From Modestobacter sp. (GTDB lineage: Bacteria > Actinomycetota > Actinomycetes > Mycobacteriales > Geodermatophilaceae), in assembly GCA_025966175.1 (NCBI GenBank), contig JAOPVN010000050.1:1-12329 (forward strand): 12,329 bases of DNA, given 5' to 3'. Positions 6,354-12,329 of the stretch are shown here, piece by piece. Made by a program: the position numbers and the translations under genes. Each line of letters starts with the position of its first letter. Within the stretch, counting starts at the first letter, position 1. Under the pieces are notes generated by a model that was not told where the DNA came from, did not search any database, and was given only the letters and a program-made list of their open reading frames with translations.

Positions 6354-7243
6354 GAGGCAGCACCCTGTGCCGGCCCGAGGTGCTCCCGGACCGTCCCGGC
6401 CAGCGCCCGGGCGGCCGGGCTCGCCGCGGCGTCGTCCCGCCACAGCACCTCCAGCCGTGACCTCGGGGGAGGATCCGCCAGCGCCACGGCGCAGACGCCA
6501 GGGTGCCCGGCGACCATCGACTCGGAGACCACGCCGACCCCCAGGCCCTGCACGACCAGGTCGACGACGACCACCGGCGAGCTGGCCTCCAGGGCGACGT
6601 GGACCTCGGTGCTGGCGCAGGCGGCGTCGAACGCGGCCCGGACCCCGGCGCCCCGCGGAAGACACACCAGCGGCCGACCGGCCAGCTCGGCGACCGGGAC
6701 GGCGTCCCGGTCGGCGAGCTCGGAACTGACCGGCACGACGAGGACCAGCCGCTCGTCGACGAGCACCAGCCGCTCCAGGCCCTCCTCCGGCGGCCCGTGC
6801 ACACCGGCGACGGCCAGGTCGAGCTGCCCGCTCCGCACCGCCTGGACGAGGTCCTGGGAACCCTGCTCGACGAGGGAGAGATCCACGTGCGGGTGCGCCC
6901 GGTGGAAGGCGGCGAGGGCGGCCGAGAACTCGGGCAGCGCGCACCCGGTCACCACGCCCACCTGGACCCGGCCGCGCAGCAGACCGGCCAGTTCGTCGAC
7001 CACCTGGCGGACACCGGTGACCGCATCGAGGGCGGCCCGGGCGAAGGGCAGCACGGCCGCGCCTGCCGCGGTCGGCCGCACGGCCCGCGCCGACCGGTCC
7101 AGCAGCGGCTGCCCGAGCTCACGCTCGAGCTGCCGGATCTGGGCACTCACCCCGGACTGGCTGATGTGCACGCGCTCCGAGGCGCGGGTGAACCCGCCCT
7201 CCTCGACCACGGCGACCAGGTACTCGAGCTGCCGGAGTTCCAT
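6350..7243 (-). CDS. LysR family transcriptional regulator
   Basis: LTTR of 297 residues, the family-typical length. The N-terminal winged helix-turn-helix covers about residues 1-60: MELRQLEYLVAVVEEGGFTR, then the recognition helix ISQSGVSAQIRQLERELG, then LLDRSARAVRPTAAG. The rest is the two-lobed effector domain (RVQVGVVTG, LDLAVAGVHGP, VVQGLGVGVVSESMVAG). The start is the ATG at 7243; an AGGG a few bases upstream is only a weak binding site. A TAGAAT hexamer on the - strand (7257-7252) is so close to the ATG that the mRNA may be nearly leaderless. The gene is divergent from the NTF2-like gene, the classic LTTR layout in which the regulator controls the divergent neighbour and itself. It is coupled by GTGA to the methyltransferase. 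The effector cannot be predicted. Confidence 0.93.
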   Translation of the reverse strand: MELRQLEYLVAVVEEGGFTRASERVHISQSGVSAQIRQLERELGQPLLDRSARAVRPTAAGAAVLPFARAALDAVTGVRQVVDELAGLLRGRVQVGVVTGCALPEFSAALAAFHRAHPHVDLSLVEQGSQDLVQAVRSGQLDLAVAGVHGPPEEGLERLVLVDERLVLVVPVSSELADRDAVPVAELAGRPLVCLPRGAGVRAAFDAACASTEVHVALEASSPVVVVDLVVQGLGVGVVSESMVAGHPGVCAVALADPPPRSRLEVLWRDDAAASPAARALAGTVREHLGPAQGAAS

Positions 7244-7252
7244 GAGCCCTGA

Positions 7253-7267
7253 TTCTAGATCCCAGAA
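7253..7267. promoter_or_regulatory. candidate LysR operator (T-N11-A box)
   Basis: TTCT-N7-AGAA is an inverted repeat containing a T-N11-A core (T7254, A7266). It lies in the divergent gap just before lysR and overlaps the TAGAAT hexamer on the - strand. This fits the LTTR consensus and an autorepression geometry. It is unproven. Confidence 0.45.
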
Positions 7268-7288
7268 GAACCAGCTGTTCGACTTCTT
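7264..7288. promoter_or_regulatory. second inverted repeat in the lysR/NTF2 gap
   Basis: GAAC (7268-7271) and GTTC (7277-7280) flank a CAGCT core, and AGAA (7264-7267) faces TTCTT (7284-7288). It overlaps the first box by one half-site. LTTR tetramers often bind adjacent recognition and activation sites, so this may be the second site. Confidence 0.35.
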
Positions 7289-7332
7289 CCCGCCGTGATC
7301 CGAGGATGGCTCCACCACGACGAGGAGACGAG

Positions 7333-7698
7333 ATGACCGGCACCGACAAGGCGATGACCCCCGACGACCTCACCCGGCTGTTCGTGGAGCGGGCCAATGC
7401 AGGGGACGCCGCGGGCCTCGCGGCGCTCTACACCGAGGACGCCGTCATGGCCTACCCGCCCGGGAGCACCACCGTGGGCCGCGCAGCGATCCAGGCGCTC
7501 TGGGCCGAGGTGCTCGCACCCCGGCCGCACTTCGAGCAGGAGACCCCCCGGCCATCGCTGGTCAGCGGGGACATCGGGCTGACCTCGACCCCGTCCCGGG
7601 ACGGCACCGGCGTGCGGGTGCAGGTCGTCCGCCGGCAGCCGGACGGGTCGTGGCTCCGCCTGCTCGACCAGCCGGAGTCGACCACACCCGCCCGCTGA
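7333..7698 (+). CDS. NTF2/SnoaL-like domain protein
   Basis: A 121-residue cone-fold protein of the SnoaL/ketosteroid-isomerase-like (DUF4440-type) superfamily. It shows the typical opening helix LTRLFVERANAGDAAGLAALYTEDAVMAYPPG (about residues 13-44), then GRAAIQALWAEVL, and a C-terminal strand pattern ending VRVQVVRRQPDGSWLRLLDQP. Such proteins may be small-molecule isomerases, hydrolases or mere binders; no specific reaction can be claimed. The ATG at 7333 is preferred over an in-frame ATG at 7306 because GAGGAGA (7322-7328) is well spaced and the family begins here. It is divergent from lysR and is its most likely target. It converges on the DUF1445 gene, with only 11 bases between the two stop codons and no visible terminator. 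Confidence 0.88.
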   Translation: MTGTDKAMTPDDLTRLFVERANAGDAAGLAALYTEDAVMAYPPGSTTVGRAAIQALWAEVLAPRPHFEQETPRPSLVSGDIGLTSTPSRDGTGVRVQVVRRQPDGSWLRLLDQPESTTPAR

Positions 7699-7709
7699 CC
7701 GGCCGCGGC

Positions 7710-8498
7710 TCAGAGCTGCCGGTACACGGCGTCCGGCACGTCGGTGACGAACATGAACCCCGGCGCGTGGGTGATCGCGAACGGTGGCCGGGACGCCATG
7801 AGCGCGGCCTGCGGGGTGACCCCGCAGGCCCAGAACACCGGCACGTCACCCTCGTCGAACTCGACCGGGTCACCGAAGTCGGGCCGGGACAGGTCCGCGA
7901 TGCCCAGCGACGACGGCGAGCCGACGTGCACCGGCGCGCCGTGCACCTGCGGCATCCGGCCGGTCACCTGCACCGCCGTGGGCACCAGGTGGCCGGGCAC
8001 CGGCCGCATCGACACCACCAGCGGGCCGGACAGTCGCCCGGCCGGACGGCAGGCGCGGTTGGTGCGGTACATCGAGACGTTGCGGCCCTGCTCGATGTTG
8101 CGCACCGGCACGCCGGCGTCCAGCAGTGCAGTCTCGAAGCTGAAGCTGCAGCCGATCAGGAACGCGACCAGGTCCTCGGACCACAGGTCGACCACATCCG
8201 TCGGTTCGTCGACCAGCGCACCGTCGCGCCACACCCGGTAGCGCGGCAGGTCGGTGCGCAGGTCGGCGCCGGGCGCCAGCGCCGTGCGCACGGAGCCGGC
8301 GTCGGTCACGTCCAGCAGCGGCACCGGCTGCGGGTTGCGCTGGCCGAACAGCAACATGTCGTAGGCCCACTCCCGGGGCAGGACGACCAGGTTGGCCTGG
8401 GTGAACCCCGGGGCCCAGCCGGAGGACGGCAGGGCGAGCCCGGCGCGGAACTGCGCCCGGGTGTCGGTGGGATCTGCGGCGGGCAGGGTGCCGGTCAC
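7710..8498 (-). CDS. DUF1445/D-glutamate cyclase-like putative hydro-lyase (YcsI family)
   Basis: Protein of 262 residues that matches the UPF0317/DUF1445 family across its length. Visible signatures are GFTQANLVVLP (31-41), the segment LLFGQRNPQPVPLLDV (49-64), FLIGCSFSFE in the middle, RNIEQGRNVSMYRTN, MRPVP, and a C-terminal VFWACGVTPQAAL with ITHAPGFMFVTD. The family is named after the mammalian mitochondrial D-glutamate cyclase, which interconverts D-glutamate and 5-oxo-D-proline; the bacterial stand-alone members (B. subtilis YcsI type) are less well characterised. The GTG at 8498 is preceded by GAGGAG at good spacing and overlaps the gntR stop as GTGA. Its position opposite pxpABC points to 5-oxoproline or D-glutamate metabolism, which is an inference from family and context. 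Confidence 0.9.
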   Translation of the reverse strand: MTGTLPAADPTDTRAQFRAGLALPSSGWAPGFTQANLVVLPREWAYDMLLFGQRNPQPVPLLDVTDAGSVRTALAPGADLRTDLPRYRVWRDGALVDEPTDVVDLWSEDLVAFLIGCSFSFETALLDAGVPVRNIEQGRNVSMYRTNRACRPAGRLSGPLVVSMRPVPGHLVPTAVQVTGRMPQVHGAPVHVGSPSSLGIADLSRPDFGDPVEFDEGDVPVFWACGVTPQAALMASRPPFAITHAPGFMFVTDVPDAVYRQL

Positions 8499-9238
8499 GG
8501 GGTGCTCCTCGAACGGTCTCGGTGGGCGGACAGCAGTTCGGCCTCGGAGTCGTGCAGGTAGTCCTCCAGCTCCTTCGCGGCCCGCTCCCACTCGCCGGCG
8601 GCCAGCAAGTCGAGCAGCCCGCGGTTGCGGCTGACGTAGGGCTCGTGGAGGCGCTGCGGCGTGGCGACGGTGTGGAAGGCCAGCCGCAGCTCGGCGAGCA
8701 GCCGGGCCGCCGTCTCGTCGAGCCGCCGGCTGCCGGCCAGCGCGACCAGGTGCTGGTGGAAGCGCATGTTCGCGGTGCCGACGGCCACCCAGTCGCCGCG
8801 GCGGGCGGCGTCCTCGCCGGCGGCGACGTCGTCGTGCAGCGGCCGCATTCGCGCGGCGTCCAGCCCCTCGAGCCGGCGGACGACGTCGCACTCGATCGTC
8901 CGCCGCACCCGGTAGAGGTCGACCAGGTCGTCCTCGTCGAGCTCGGGCACGAAGACGCCGCGGTGCAGGTGGTGCACGAGCAGGCCCTCGTGGGTGAGCA
9001 GCCGGAACGCCTCGCGCAGCGTGTTCCGCGAGACGTGCAGCACCTCGACCAGCTGCTCCTCTGACAACCGGGTGCCCGGGGGGAGGTCGCCCTCGATCAC
9101 CCGGTGGCGCAGCAGCTCGGCGACCCGTTCGGCGGTGCTGGACCGGTCGAAGGAGCGCACCTCGTCGGCGACGGTGCGCAGCCAGCCGGACTCCGAACCG
9201 GCGGACCGGGCGTCGCTGGGGTGTGACATACCAGCCAT
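8495..9238 (-). CDS. GntR family (FadR/FCD subfamily) transcriptional regulator
   Basis: Regulator of 247 residues. The winged helix-turn-helix covers about residues 35-100: STAERVAELLRHRVIEGDLPPG, LSEEQLVEVLHVSRNTLREAFRLL, then the wing HLHRGVFVPEL. An all-helical FCD ligand-binding domain follows. It contains FHQHLVALAGSRRL and, near the C terminus, a His-containing segment LHEPYVSRNRGLLDLLAAGEWERAAKELEDYLHDSE, as expected for the metal/organic-acid pocket of this family. The start is ambiguous: the ATG at 9238 (GAGG 4 bases upstream) or the ATG at 9229. The gene is co-directional and coupled with the DUF1445 gene, and divergent from the transporter-pxpABC arm. It probably represses both arms and responds to a small carboxylate, perhaps 5-oxoproline or glutamate (inference). 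Confidence 0.92.
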   Translation of the reverse strand: MAGMSHPSDARSAGSESGWLRTVADEVRSFDRSSTAERVAELLRHRVIEGDLPPGTRLSEEQLVEVLHVSRNTLREAFRLLTHEGLLVHHLHRGVFVPELDEDDLVDLYRVRRTIECDVVRRLEGLDAARMRPLHDDVAAGEDAARRGDWVAVGTANMRFHQHLVALAGSRRLDETAARLLAELRLAFHTVATPQRLHEPYVSRNRGLLDLLAAGEWERAAKELEDYLHDSEAELLSAHRDRSRSTP

Positions 9239-9267
9239 CTTGCCTCGCCACGTGTGTTGGGGCCGTC

Positions 9268-9294
9268 AAGTGTTCACAATCCTCTTGAGGGATT
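9268..9294. promoter_or_regulatory. additional inverted repeats next to the GntR operator
   Basis: AGTGTTCACAAT (9269-9280) resembles the reverse complement of the operator above with one base missing, so it may be a second, weaker GntR site. AATCCTC..GAGGGATT (9278-9294) is an imperfect palindrome that overlaps the -35. Together they suggest cooperative binding. Confidence 0.35.
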
Positions 9295-9314
9295 GTTGAA
9301 CAACTCTCTACGTT
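9285..9314 (+). promoter_or_regulatory. candidate promoter of the transporter-pxpABC operon
   Basis: TTGAGG (9285-9290) and TACGTT (9309-9314) are separated by 18 bases and would act as -35 and -10 (TANNNT-type) elements, giving a leader of about 65 bases before the ATG at 9387. The GntR operator candidate lies exactly in the spacer. Confidence 0.45.
9293..9303. promoter_or_regulatory. candidate GntR (FadR-type) operator
   Basis: TTGTTGAACAA has perfect 5-base arms (TTGTT/AACAA) around a central G. It fits the FadR-subfamily consensus TNGTNNNACNA at every defined position. Its place between a -35 and a -10 predicts repression of the + arm. Confidence 0.65.
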
Positions 9315-9386
9315 CGGGACCGACGACCATCCGGCGACTTGCCCACGCTGCCGCGGGTACACCGAGCCCACCGACCGGGAGCAGAG

Positions 9387-10661
9387 ATGACCGCACCGCA
9401 GGCACCGTCCGAGCCGACCGGCCCCGGGCGCGCCTCCGCCGACCCGCCGTCCGGGTCCGCGGCGCCGCGCGTCGACGTCAAGCGCACGACCGCCGTCGCC
9501 GGCGCCATGTTCCTGATGGCCATGTCCGCCGCGGGCCCGGGGTTCATCACCCAGACCGCCACCTTCACCAACAAGTACGGCGCCTCGTTCGCCGCGGCGA
9601 TCGTGGCCAGCATCGTCATCGACGTGGCCATCCAGCTCAACGTCTGGCGGGTCATCGGGATCAGCGGACTGCGGGCCCAGGACCTGGCCAACAAGGTCAT
9701 CCCCTGGGCCGGCCACGTGCTCACCGTGCTGATCGTCGCCGGGGGCCTGGTGTTCAGCATCGGCAACATCGCCGGTGCCGGGCTCGGGCTGCACAACCTG
9801 CTCGGCCTCGATCCCCGGATCGGGGCCACCCTCAGCGCCGTCCTGGCGATCGCGATCTTCAGCTACAAGGGCCTGGAGGGGACCGTCGATCGGGCGGTGA
9901 TCACCCTGGGCGCGACCAAGATCGCGCTGATCGCGTTCGTCGCCGTCAAGACCACCCCGCCGGTCGGCGAGGCCGTCGTCCGCACGTTCGCCCCCCAGGG
10001 CCTGGACTTCCTCCCGGTGATCACCCTCATCGGCGGCACCGTCGGCGGGTACATCACCTATGCCGGCATCCACCGCATGGTCGAGTCGGGCATCGTCGGC
10101 CGGGACAACCTCAAGGCCATCACCCGCGGCTCGGTCAACGGCATCCTGGTCACCGGGGCGTTGCGGATCCTGCTGTTCCTCGGCGTCCTGGGTGTCGTCG
10201 CGGGCGGGGTCGCACTGTCCCAGACCGACCCGGCCGGCTCCGCCTTCCACTCCGCCGCCGGCGAGGTGGGCCTCCGGATCTTCGGCCTGACCTTCTGGAC
10301 GGCCGGCATGACGAGCACCATCGGCGCATCGTTCACCTCGGCATCCTTCATGCGCACCCTGATCAAGCCGGTCGACCGGAACTTCAACCTGTCGATCGCC
10401 ACGTTCATCACCGTCGCGACGCTGCTCTACCTCATCATCGGCACGACGCCGAGCTCACTTCTCGTCTTCGCCGGGGCCTTCAACGGGCTGATCCTGCCCT
10501 TCGGTCTGGCCATCGTGCTCTGGGTCGCCTGGCGCCGCCGCGACCTGCTCGCCGGGTACCGGTACCCGAAGCCGCTGCTGGTGTTCGGCATGCTGGCGTG
10601 GGCCTTCACGGCCTATGCGGGGTACGAGTCACTCTCGGCCCTGCCCACGATCTTCGAGTGA
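9387..10661 (+). CDS. NRAMP-superfamily transporter, YcsG-like, without metal motifs
   Basis: Integral membrane protein of 424 residues with about 11 hydrophobic segments. The first ~30 residues form a Pro/Ala/Ser-rich cytoplasmic tail. Segment 1 (about 34-62) contains AGPGFITQTATFTNKYG. The GPG is NRAMP-like, but the DPGN metal-binding motif is missing. The segment at 210-235 (LPVITLIGGTVGGYITYAGIHRMVESG) lies where NRAMP TM6 has an MPH motif, also missing. Later segments lie around 255-276, 300-322, 336-352, 357-383 and 398-413. This pattern matches YcsG, which in B. subtilis lies beside pxpABC and ycsI. It may import a non-metal substrate of this pathway; that is inference. The ATG at 9387 has GGGAG 5 bases upstream, and the preceding in-frame codons look non-coding. 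The pxpA Shine-Dalgarno begins on its last stop base, so the genes form one operon. Confidence 0.88.
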   Translation: MTAPQAPSEPTGPGRASADPPSGSAAPRVDVKRTTAVAGAMFLMAMSAAGPGFITQTATFTNKYGASFAAAIVASIVIDVAIQLNVWRVIGISGLRAQDLANKVIPWAGHVLTVLIVAGGLVFSIGNIAGAGLGLHNLLGLDPRIGATLSAVLAIAIFSYKGLEGTVDRAVITLGATKIALIAFVAVKTTPPVGEAVVRTFAPQGLDFLPVITLIGGTVGGYITYAGIHRMVESGIVGRDNLKAITRGSVNGILVTGALRILLFLGVLGVVAGGVALSQTDPAGSAFHSAAGEVGLRIFGLTFWTAGMTSTIGASFTSASFMRTLIKPVDRNFNLSIATFITVATLLYLIIGTTPSSLLVFAGAFNGLILPFGLAIVLWVAWRRRDLLAGYRYPKPLLVFGMLAWAFTAYAGYESLSALPTIFE

Positions 10662-10667
10662 GGAGGA
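10661..10667 (+). promoter_or_regulatory. Shine-Dalgarno of pxpA
   Basis: AGGAGGA begins on the last base of the transporter stop codon and lies 8 bases before the GTG at 10676. It fixes the short pxpA start, although the frame is open far upstream. Confidence 0.85.
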
Positions 10668-10675
10668 CGGCCGAG

Positions 10676-11428
10676 GTGGACCTGAACTCCGACCTGGGTG
10701 AGGGCTTCGGCCAGTGGACGCTCGGGGACGACGACGCGCTGCTGGGCGTGGTCACCAGCGCGAACGTCGCCTGCGGCTTCCACGCCAGCGACGCCTCGAT
10801 CATGCAGCGGGTGTGCGCGAAGGCCGTCGAGTCCGGCGTCGCGATCGGCGCCCAGGTGGGCTACCGCGACCTGCCCGGCTTCGGCCGCCGGTTCATCGAC
10901 GTGGAGCCCGAGGCGCTCACCGCCGACGTCGTCTACCAGCTCGGCGCGCTCGAGGCGTTCGCCCGGATCGCCGGTGACCGGGTGCGCTACGTGAAGCCGC
11001 ACGGCGCGCTCTACAACGCGATCGTGCACCACGAGGAGCAGGCGGCCGCCGTGGTCGCCGCCGTCGTCGCCTACGACCGCGCCCTGCCGGTGCTCGGCCT
11101 GCCGGGCTCGGCCTGGCTGCGGCTCGCGGCCGAGGCCGGGCTCACCGTCGTGCACGAGGCGTTCGCCGATCGCGCCTACACCCCGGAGGGCACGCTGGTC
11201 TCCCGCCGGCTGCCCGGGGCGGTGCTGCACGACCCGGCCGACATCGCCCGGCGGTGCGTGGCGATGGCCGCCGGTGAGCCGATCCGGGACGTCGAGGGCG
11301 GCGAGCTCACCCTGCGGCCGAGGTCGATCTGCGTGCACGGCGACACCCCCGGCGCGGTCGAGATCGCCCGGCAGGTCCGTGCGGCGCTGACCACGGCGGG
11401 GGTCGCGCTGACCCCCTTCGCCGCCTGA
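10676..11428 (+). CDS. pxpA: 5-oxoprolinase subunit A (LamB/YcsF family)
   Basis: Protein of 250 residues (E. coli PxpA is 244). Motifs from start to end: DLNSDLGEGFGQW (2-14), SANVACGFHASD (28-39; most relatives have HAGD), IGAQVGYRDLPGFGRR (57-72), YVKPHGALYN (105-114), HEAFADRAYTPEGTLVSRR (160-178) and ICVHGDTPGA (218-227). PxpA works with PxpB and PxpC as the prokaryotic ATP-dependent 5-oxoprolinase, opening 5-oxo-L-proline to glutamate. 5-oxoproline arises by spontaneous cyclisation of glutamine and glutamate. The GTG start is set by a strong Shine-Dalgarno, and the protein begins exactly at the conserved family N terminus. Its stop overlaps the pxpB start by one base (TGATG), implying coupled, stoichiometric translation. 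It is cytoplasmic. Confidence 0.97.
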   Translation: MDLNSDLGEGFGQWTLGDDDALLGVVTSANVACGFHASDASIMQRVCAKAVESGVAIGAQVGYRDLPGFGRRFIDVEPEALTADVVYQLGALEAFARIAGDRVRYVKPHGALYNAIVHHEEQAAAVVAAVVAYDRALPVLGLPGSAWLRLAAEAGLTVVHEAFADRAYTPEGTLVSRRLPGAVLHDPADIARRCVAMAAGEPIRDVEGGELTLRPRSICVHGDTPGAVEIARQVRAALTTAGVALTPFAA

Positions 11429-12039
11429 TGCGGCTGCTCCCCAGCGGCAGCACCGCCCTGCTGGTCGAACTGGACGGGCTGGACGACGTGCTCGCGCTGT
11501 ACGCCGCGCTCAGCGACGCCCCACCTGAGGGCGTCGTGGACGTCGTCCCGGCCGCGCGCACCGTGCTGCTGATGTTCGACCCGGCGCGCACCACGCTCGC
11601 CGCCGTGGCCGACGCCGTCCACCGGACTGCCCCGCGCCCGGGCTCGCGTACCGCCGGCGACGCGATCGAGCTGCCGGTGCACTACGACGGCGCCGACCTC
11701 GACGAGCTGGCCGGGTTGCTCGAGCTGACCAGCGAGGAGGTGGTGGCCCGGCACACCGGCGCCGAGTGGACGGTCGCCTTCTGCGGCTTCTCCCCCGGCT
11801 TCGGCTACCTCACCCAGCCCGGTACGGAGTGGGACGTGCCGCGCCGGGCGACCCCGCGCACCAAGGTGCCGCCGGGCGCGGTGGCGCTGGCCGGGGAGTT
11901 CAGCGGGGTCTATCCGCGGGAGTCCCCCGGCGGCTGGCAGCTCATCGGGCGCACGGACGTCGACGTCTTCGACCTCTCCCGCGACCCGGCGGCACTGCTC
12001 CGGCCGGGCACCCGGGTGCGCTTCGTGGTGGCATCGTGA
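11428..12039 (+). CDS. pxpB: 5-oxoprolinase subunit B (KipI family)
   Basis: Protein of 203 residues in the KipI/allophanate-hydrolase subunit 1 family. Hallmarks are the opening MRLLPSGSTALLVEL, IELPVHYDGADLDELA (80-95), VAFCGFSPGFGYL (116-128), PRTKVPPGAVALAGEFSGVYP (143-163) and SPGGWQLIGRT (166-176). With PxpC it forms the part of the 5-oxoprolinase that is thought to activate the lactam with ATP. In B. subtilis the homologue KipI was also described as an inhibitor of the sporulation kinase KinA; no such partner is suggested here. There is no Shine-Dalgarno of its own. The ATG overlaps the pxpA stop (TGATG) and its own stop overlaps the pxpC start (GTGA), so it depends on translational coupling. 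Confidence 0.96.
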   Translation: MRLLPSGSTALLVELDGLDDVLALYAALSDAPPEGVVDVVPAARTVLLMFDPARTTLAAVADAVHRTAPRPGSRTAGDAIELPVHYDGADLDELAGLLELTSEEVVARHTGAEWTVAFCGFSPGFGYLTQPGTEWDVPRRATPRTKVPPGAVALAGEFSGVYPRESPGGWQLIGRTDVDVFDLSRDPAALLRPGTRVRFVVAS

Positions 12040-12329
12040 CCCCGCCGCCGACCCGCGCGCTGACCGTGCTCGCCACCGGCCCCCTCACCACCGTGCAGGA
12101 CGACGGCCGCCCCGGGCAGGCGGCGCTGGGCATCGGCCGCTCCGGTGCCTGCGACCGCGCCTCGGCGGCGCTGGCCAACCGGCTGGTGGGCAATCCCGCC
12201 GACGCCGCGGTGCTCGAGGTGACCTTCGGTGGGCTCGCCGTCCGCGCGGAGTCCGACCTGCTCGTCGTCACCACCGGGGCCCGCTGTCCCGGCGCCCCGC
12301 ACGCCGCGCCGACGCTGCTCCGCCGCGGC
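12036..12329 (+). CDS. pxpC: 5-oxoprolinase subunit C (KipA family), 5' part
   Basis: The N-terminal 98 codons of the KipA/allophanate-hydrolase subunit 2 family; the rest (usually about 300 residues in total) lies beyond the window. The signature region is complete: LTVLATGPLTTVQDDGRPGQ (9-28), GIGRSGACDRASAALANRLVGNP (32-54), AAVLEVTFGGLAVRAE (57-72) and VVTTGARCPG (77-86). The GTG at 12036 overlaps the pxpB stop as GTGA and no separate ribosome binding site is seen. It completes the PxpABC enzyme and makes 5-oxoproline hydrolysis a confident assignment for this operon. The frame is open to the window edge, with no frameshift in the visible part. Confidence 0.95.
   Translation, partial: MTPPPTRALTVLATGPLTTVQDDGRPGQAALGIGRSGACDRASAALANRLVGNPADAAVLEVTFGGLAVRAESDLLVVTTGARCPGAPHAAPTLLRRG

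Noticed and set aside
5814..7298. 494-codon + strand open frame opposite the methyltransferase and lysR genes
   Set aside because: Ser/Thr/Arg/Pro-rich antisense translation without motifs. The - strand genes have clear family signatures and a coupled overlap.
7710..10250. 846-codon open frame on the - strand running through gntR and antisense to the transporter
   Set aside because: Only its C-terminal 262 codons (the DUF1445 protein) have family motifs and a ribosome binding site. The upstream part is Arg/Pro/Gly- and Asp/Gly-rich antisense translation of confident genes.

Overview
The window is very GC-rich, uses many GTG starts, strongly prefers G/C at third codon positions and is packed with overlapping genes. 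This indicates a high-GC actinobacterium. Protein flavour and gene content would suit the Geodermatophilaceae or a close relative, but that placement is an inference. No rRNA, tRNA, CRISPR array, insertion sequence or phage gene was found; it reads as ordinary chromosome.

Region 1 (1-3337, all + strand): a cupin protein, a DyP-type heme peroxidase, a 49-residue double-CxxC zinc-ribbon microprotein, then a PoxB-like pyruvate:quinone oxidoreductase with its own ribosome binding site. The first three are closely spaced and probably co-transcribed. A hairpin and a stress-sigma-like promoter motif separate them from poxB. The theme is oxidative or stationary-phase metabolism.

Region 2 (3338-5585): a small hypothetical gene on the - strand, a 285-base stretch with no convincing gene, a 199-residue hypothetical protein, and a CitE-like HpcH/HpaI-family lyase (+). 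Two hairpins follow, where transcription converges with the next - strand operon.

Region 3 (5586-7698): a LysR regulator translationally coupled (GTGA overlap) to a PrmC-related glutamine methyltransferase on the - strand. These diverge from a small NTF2/SnoaL-like protein (+). The 89-base gap between them holds a T-N11-A type LysR box and further inverted repeats.

Region 4 (7710-12329, right edge open): a complete-looking 5-oxoproline locus. On the - strand are a GntR/FCD regulator and a DUF1445 (D-glutamate cyclase-like, YcsI-type) protein overlapping by GTGA. Diverging on the + strand are a YcsG-like NRAMP-fold transporter and pxpA, pxpB and pxpC (the last cut by the window edge), with GTGA/TGATG overlaps. 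The gap between the two arms has an 11-bp palindrome that exactly fits the FadR-type consensus TNGTNNNACNA, lying between a plausible -35 and -10. The model is GntR-controlled uptake or generation of 5-oxoproline followed by ATP-dependent hydrolysis to glutamate by PxpABC. The transporter lacks the metal-binding motifs of true NRAMP proteins, so a non-metal substrate (possibly 5-oxoproline or a related acid) is the most interesting open question here.
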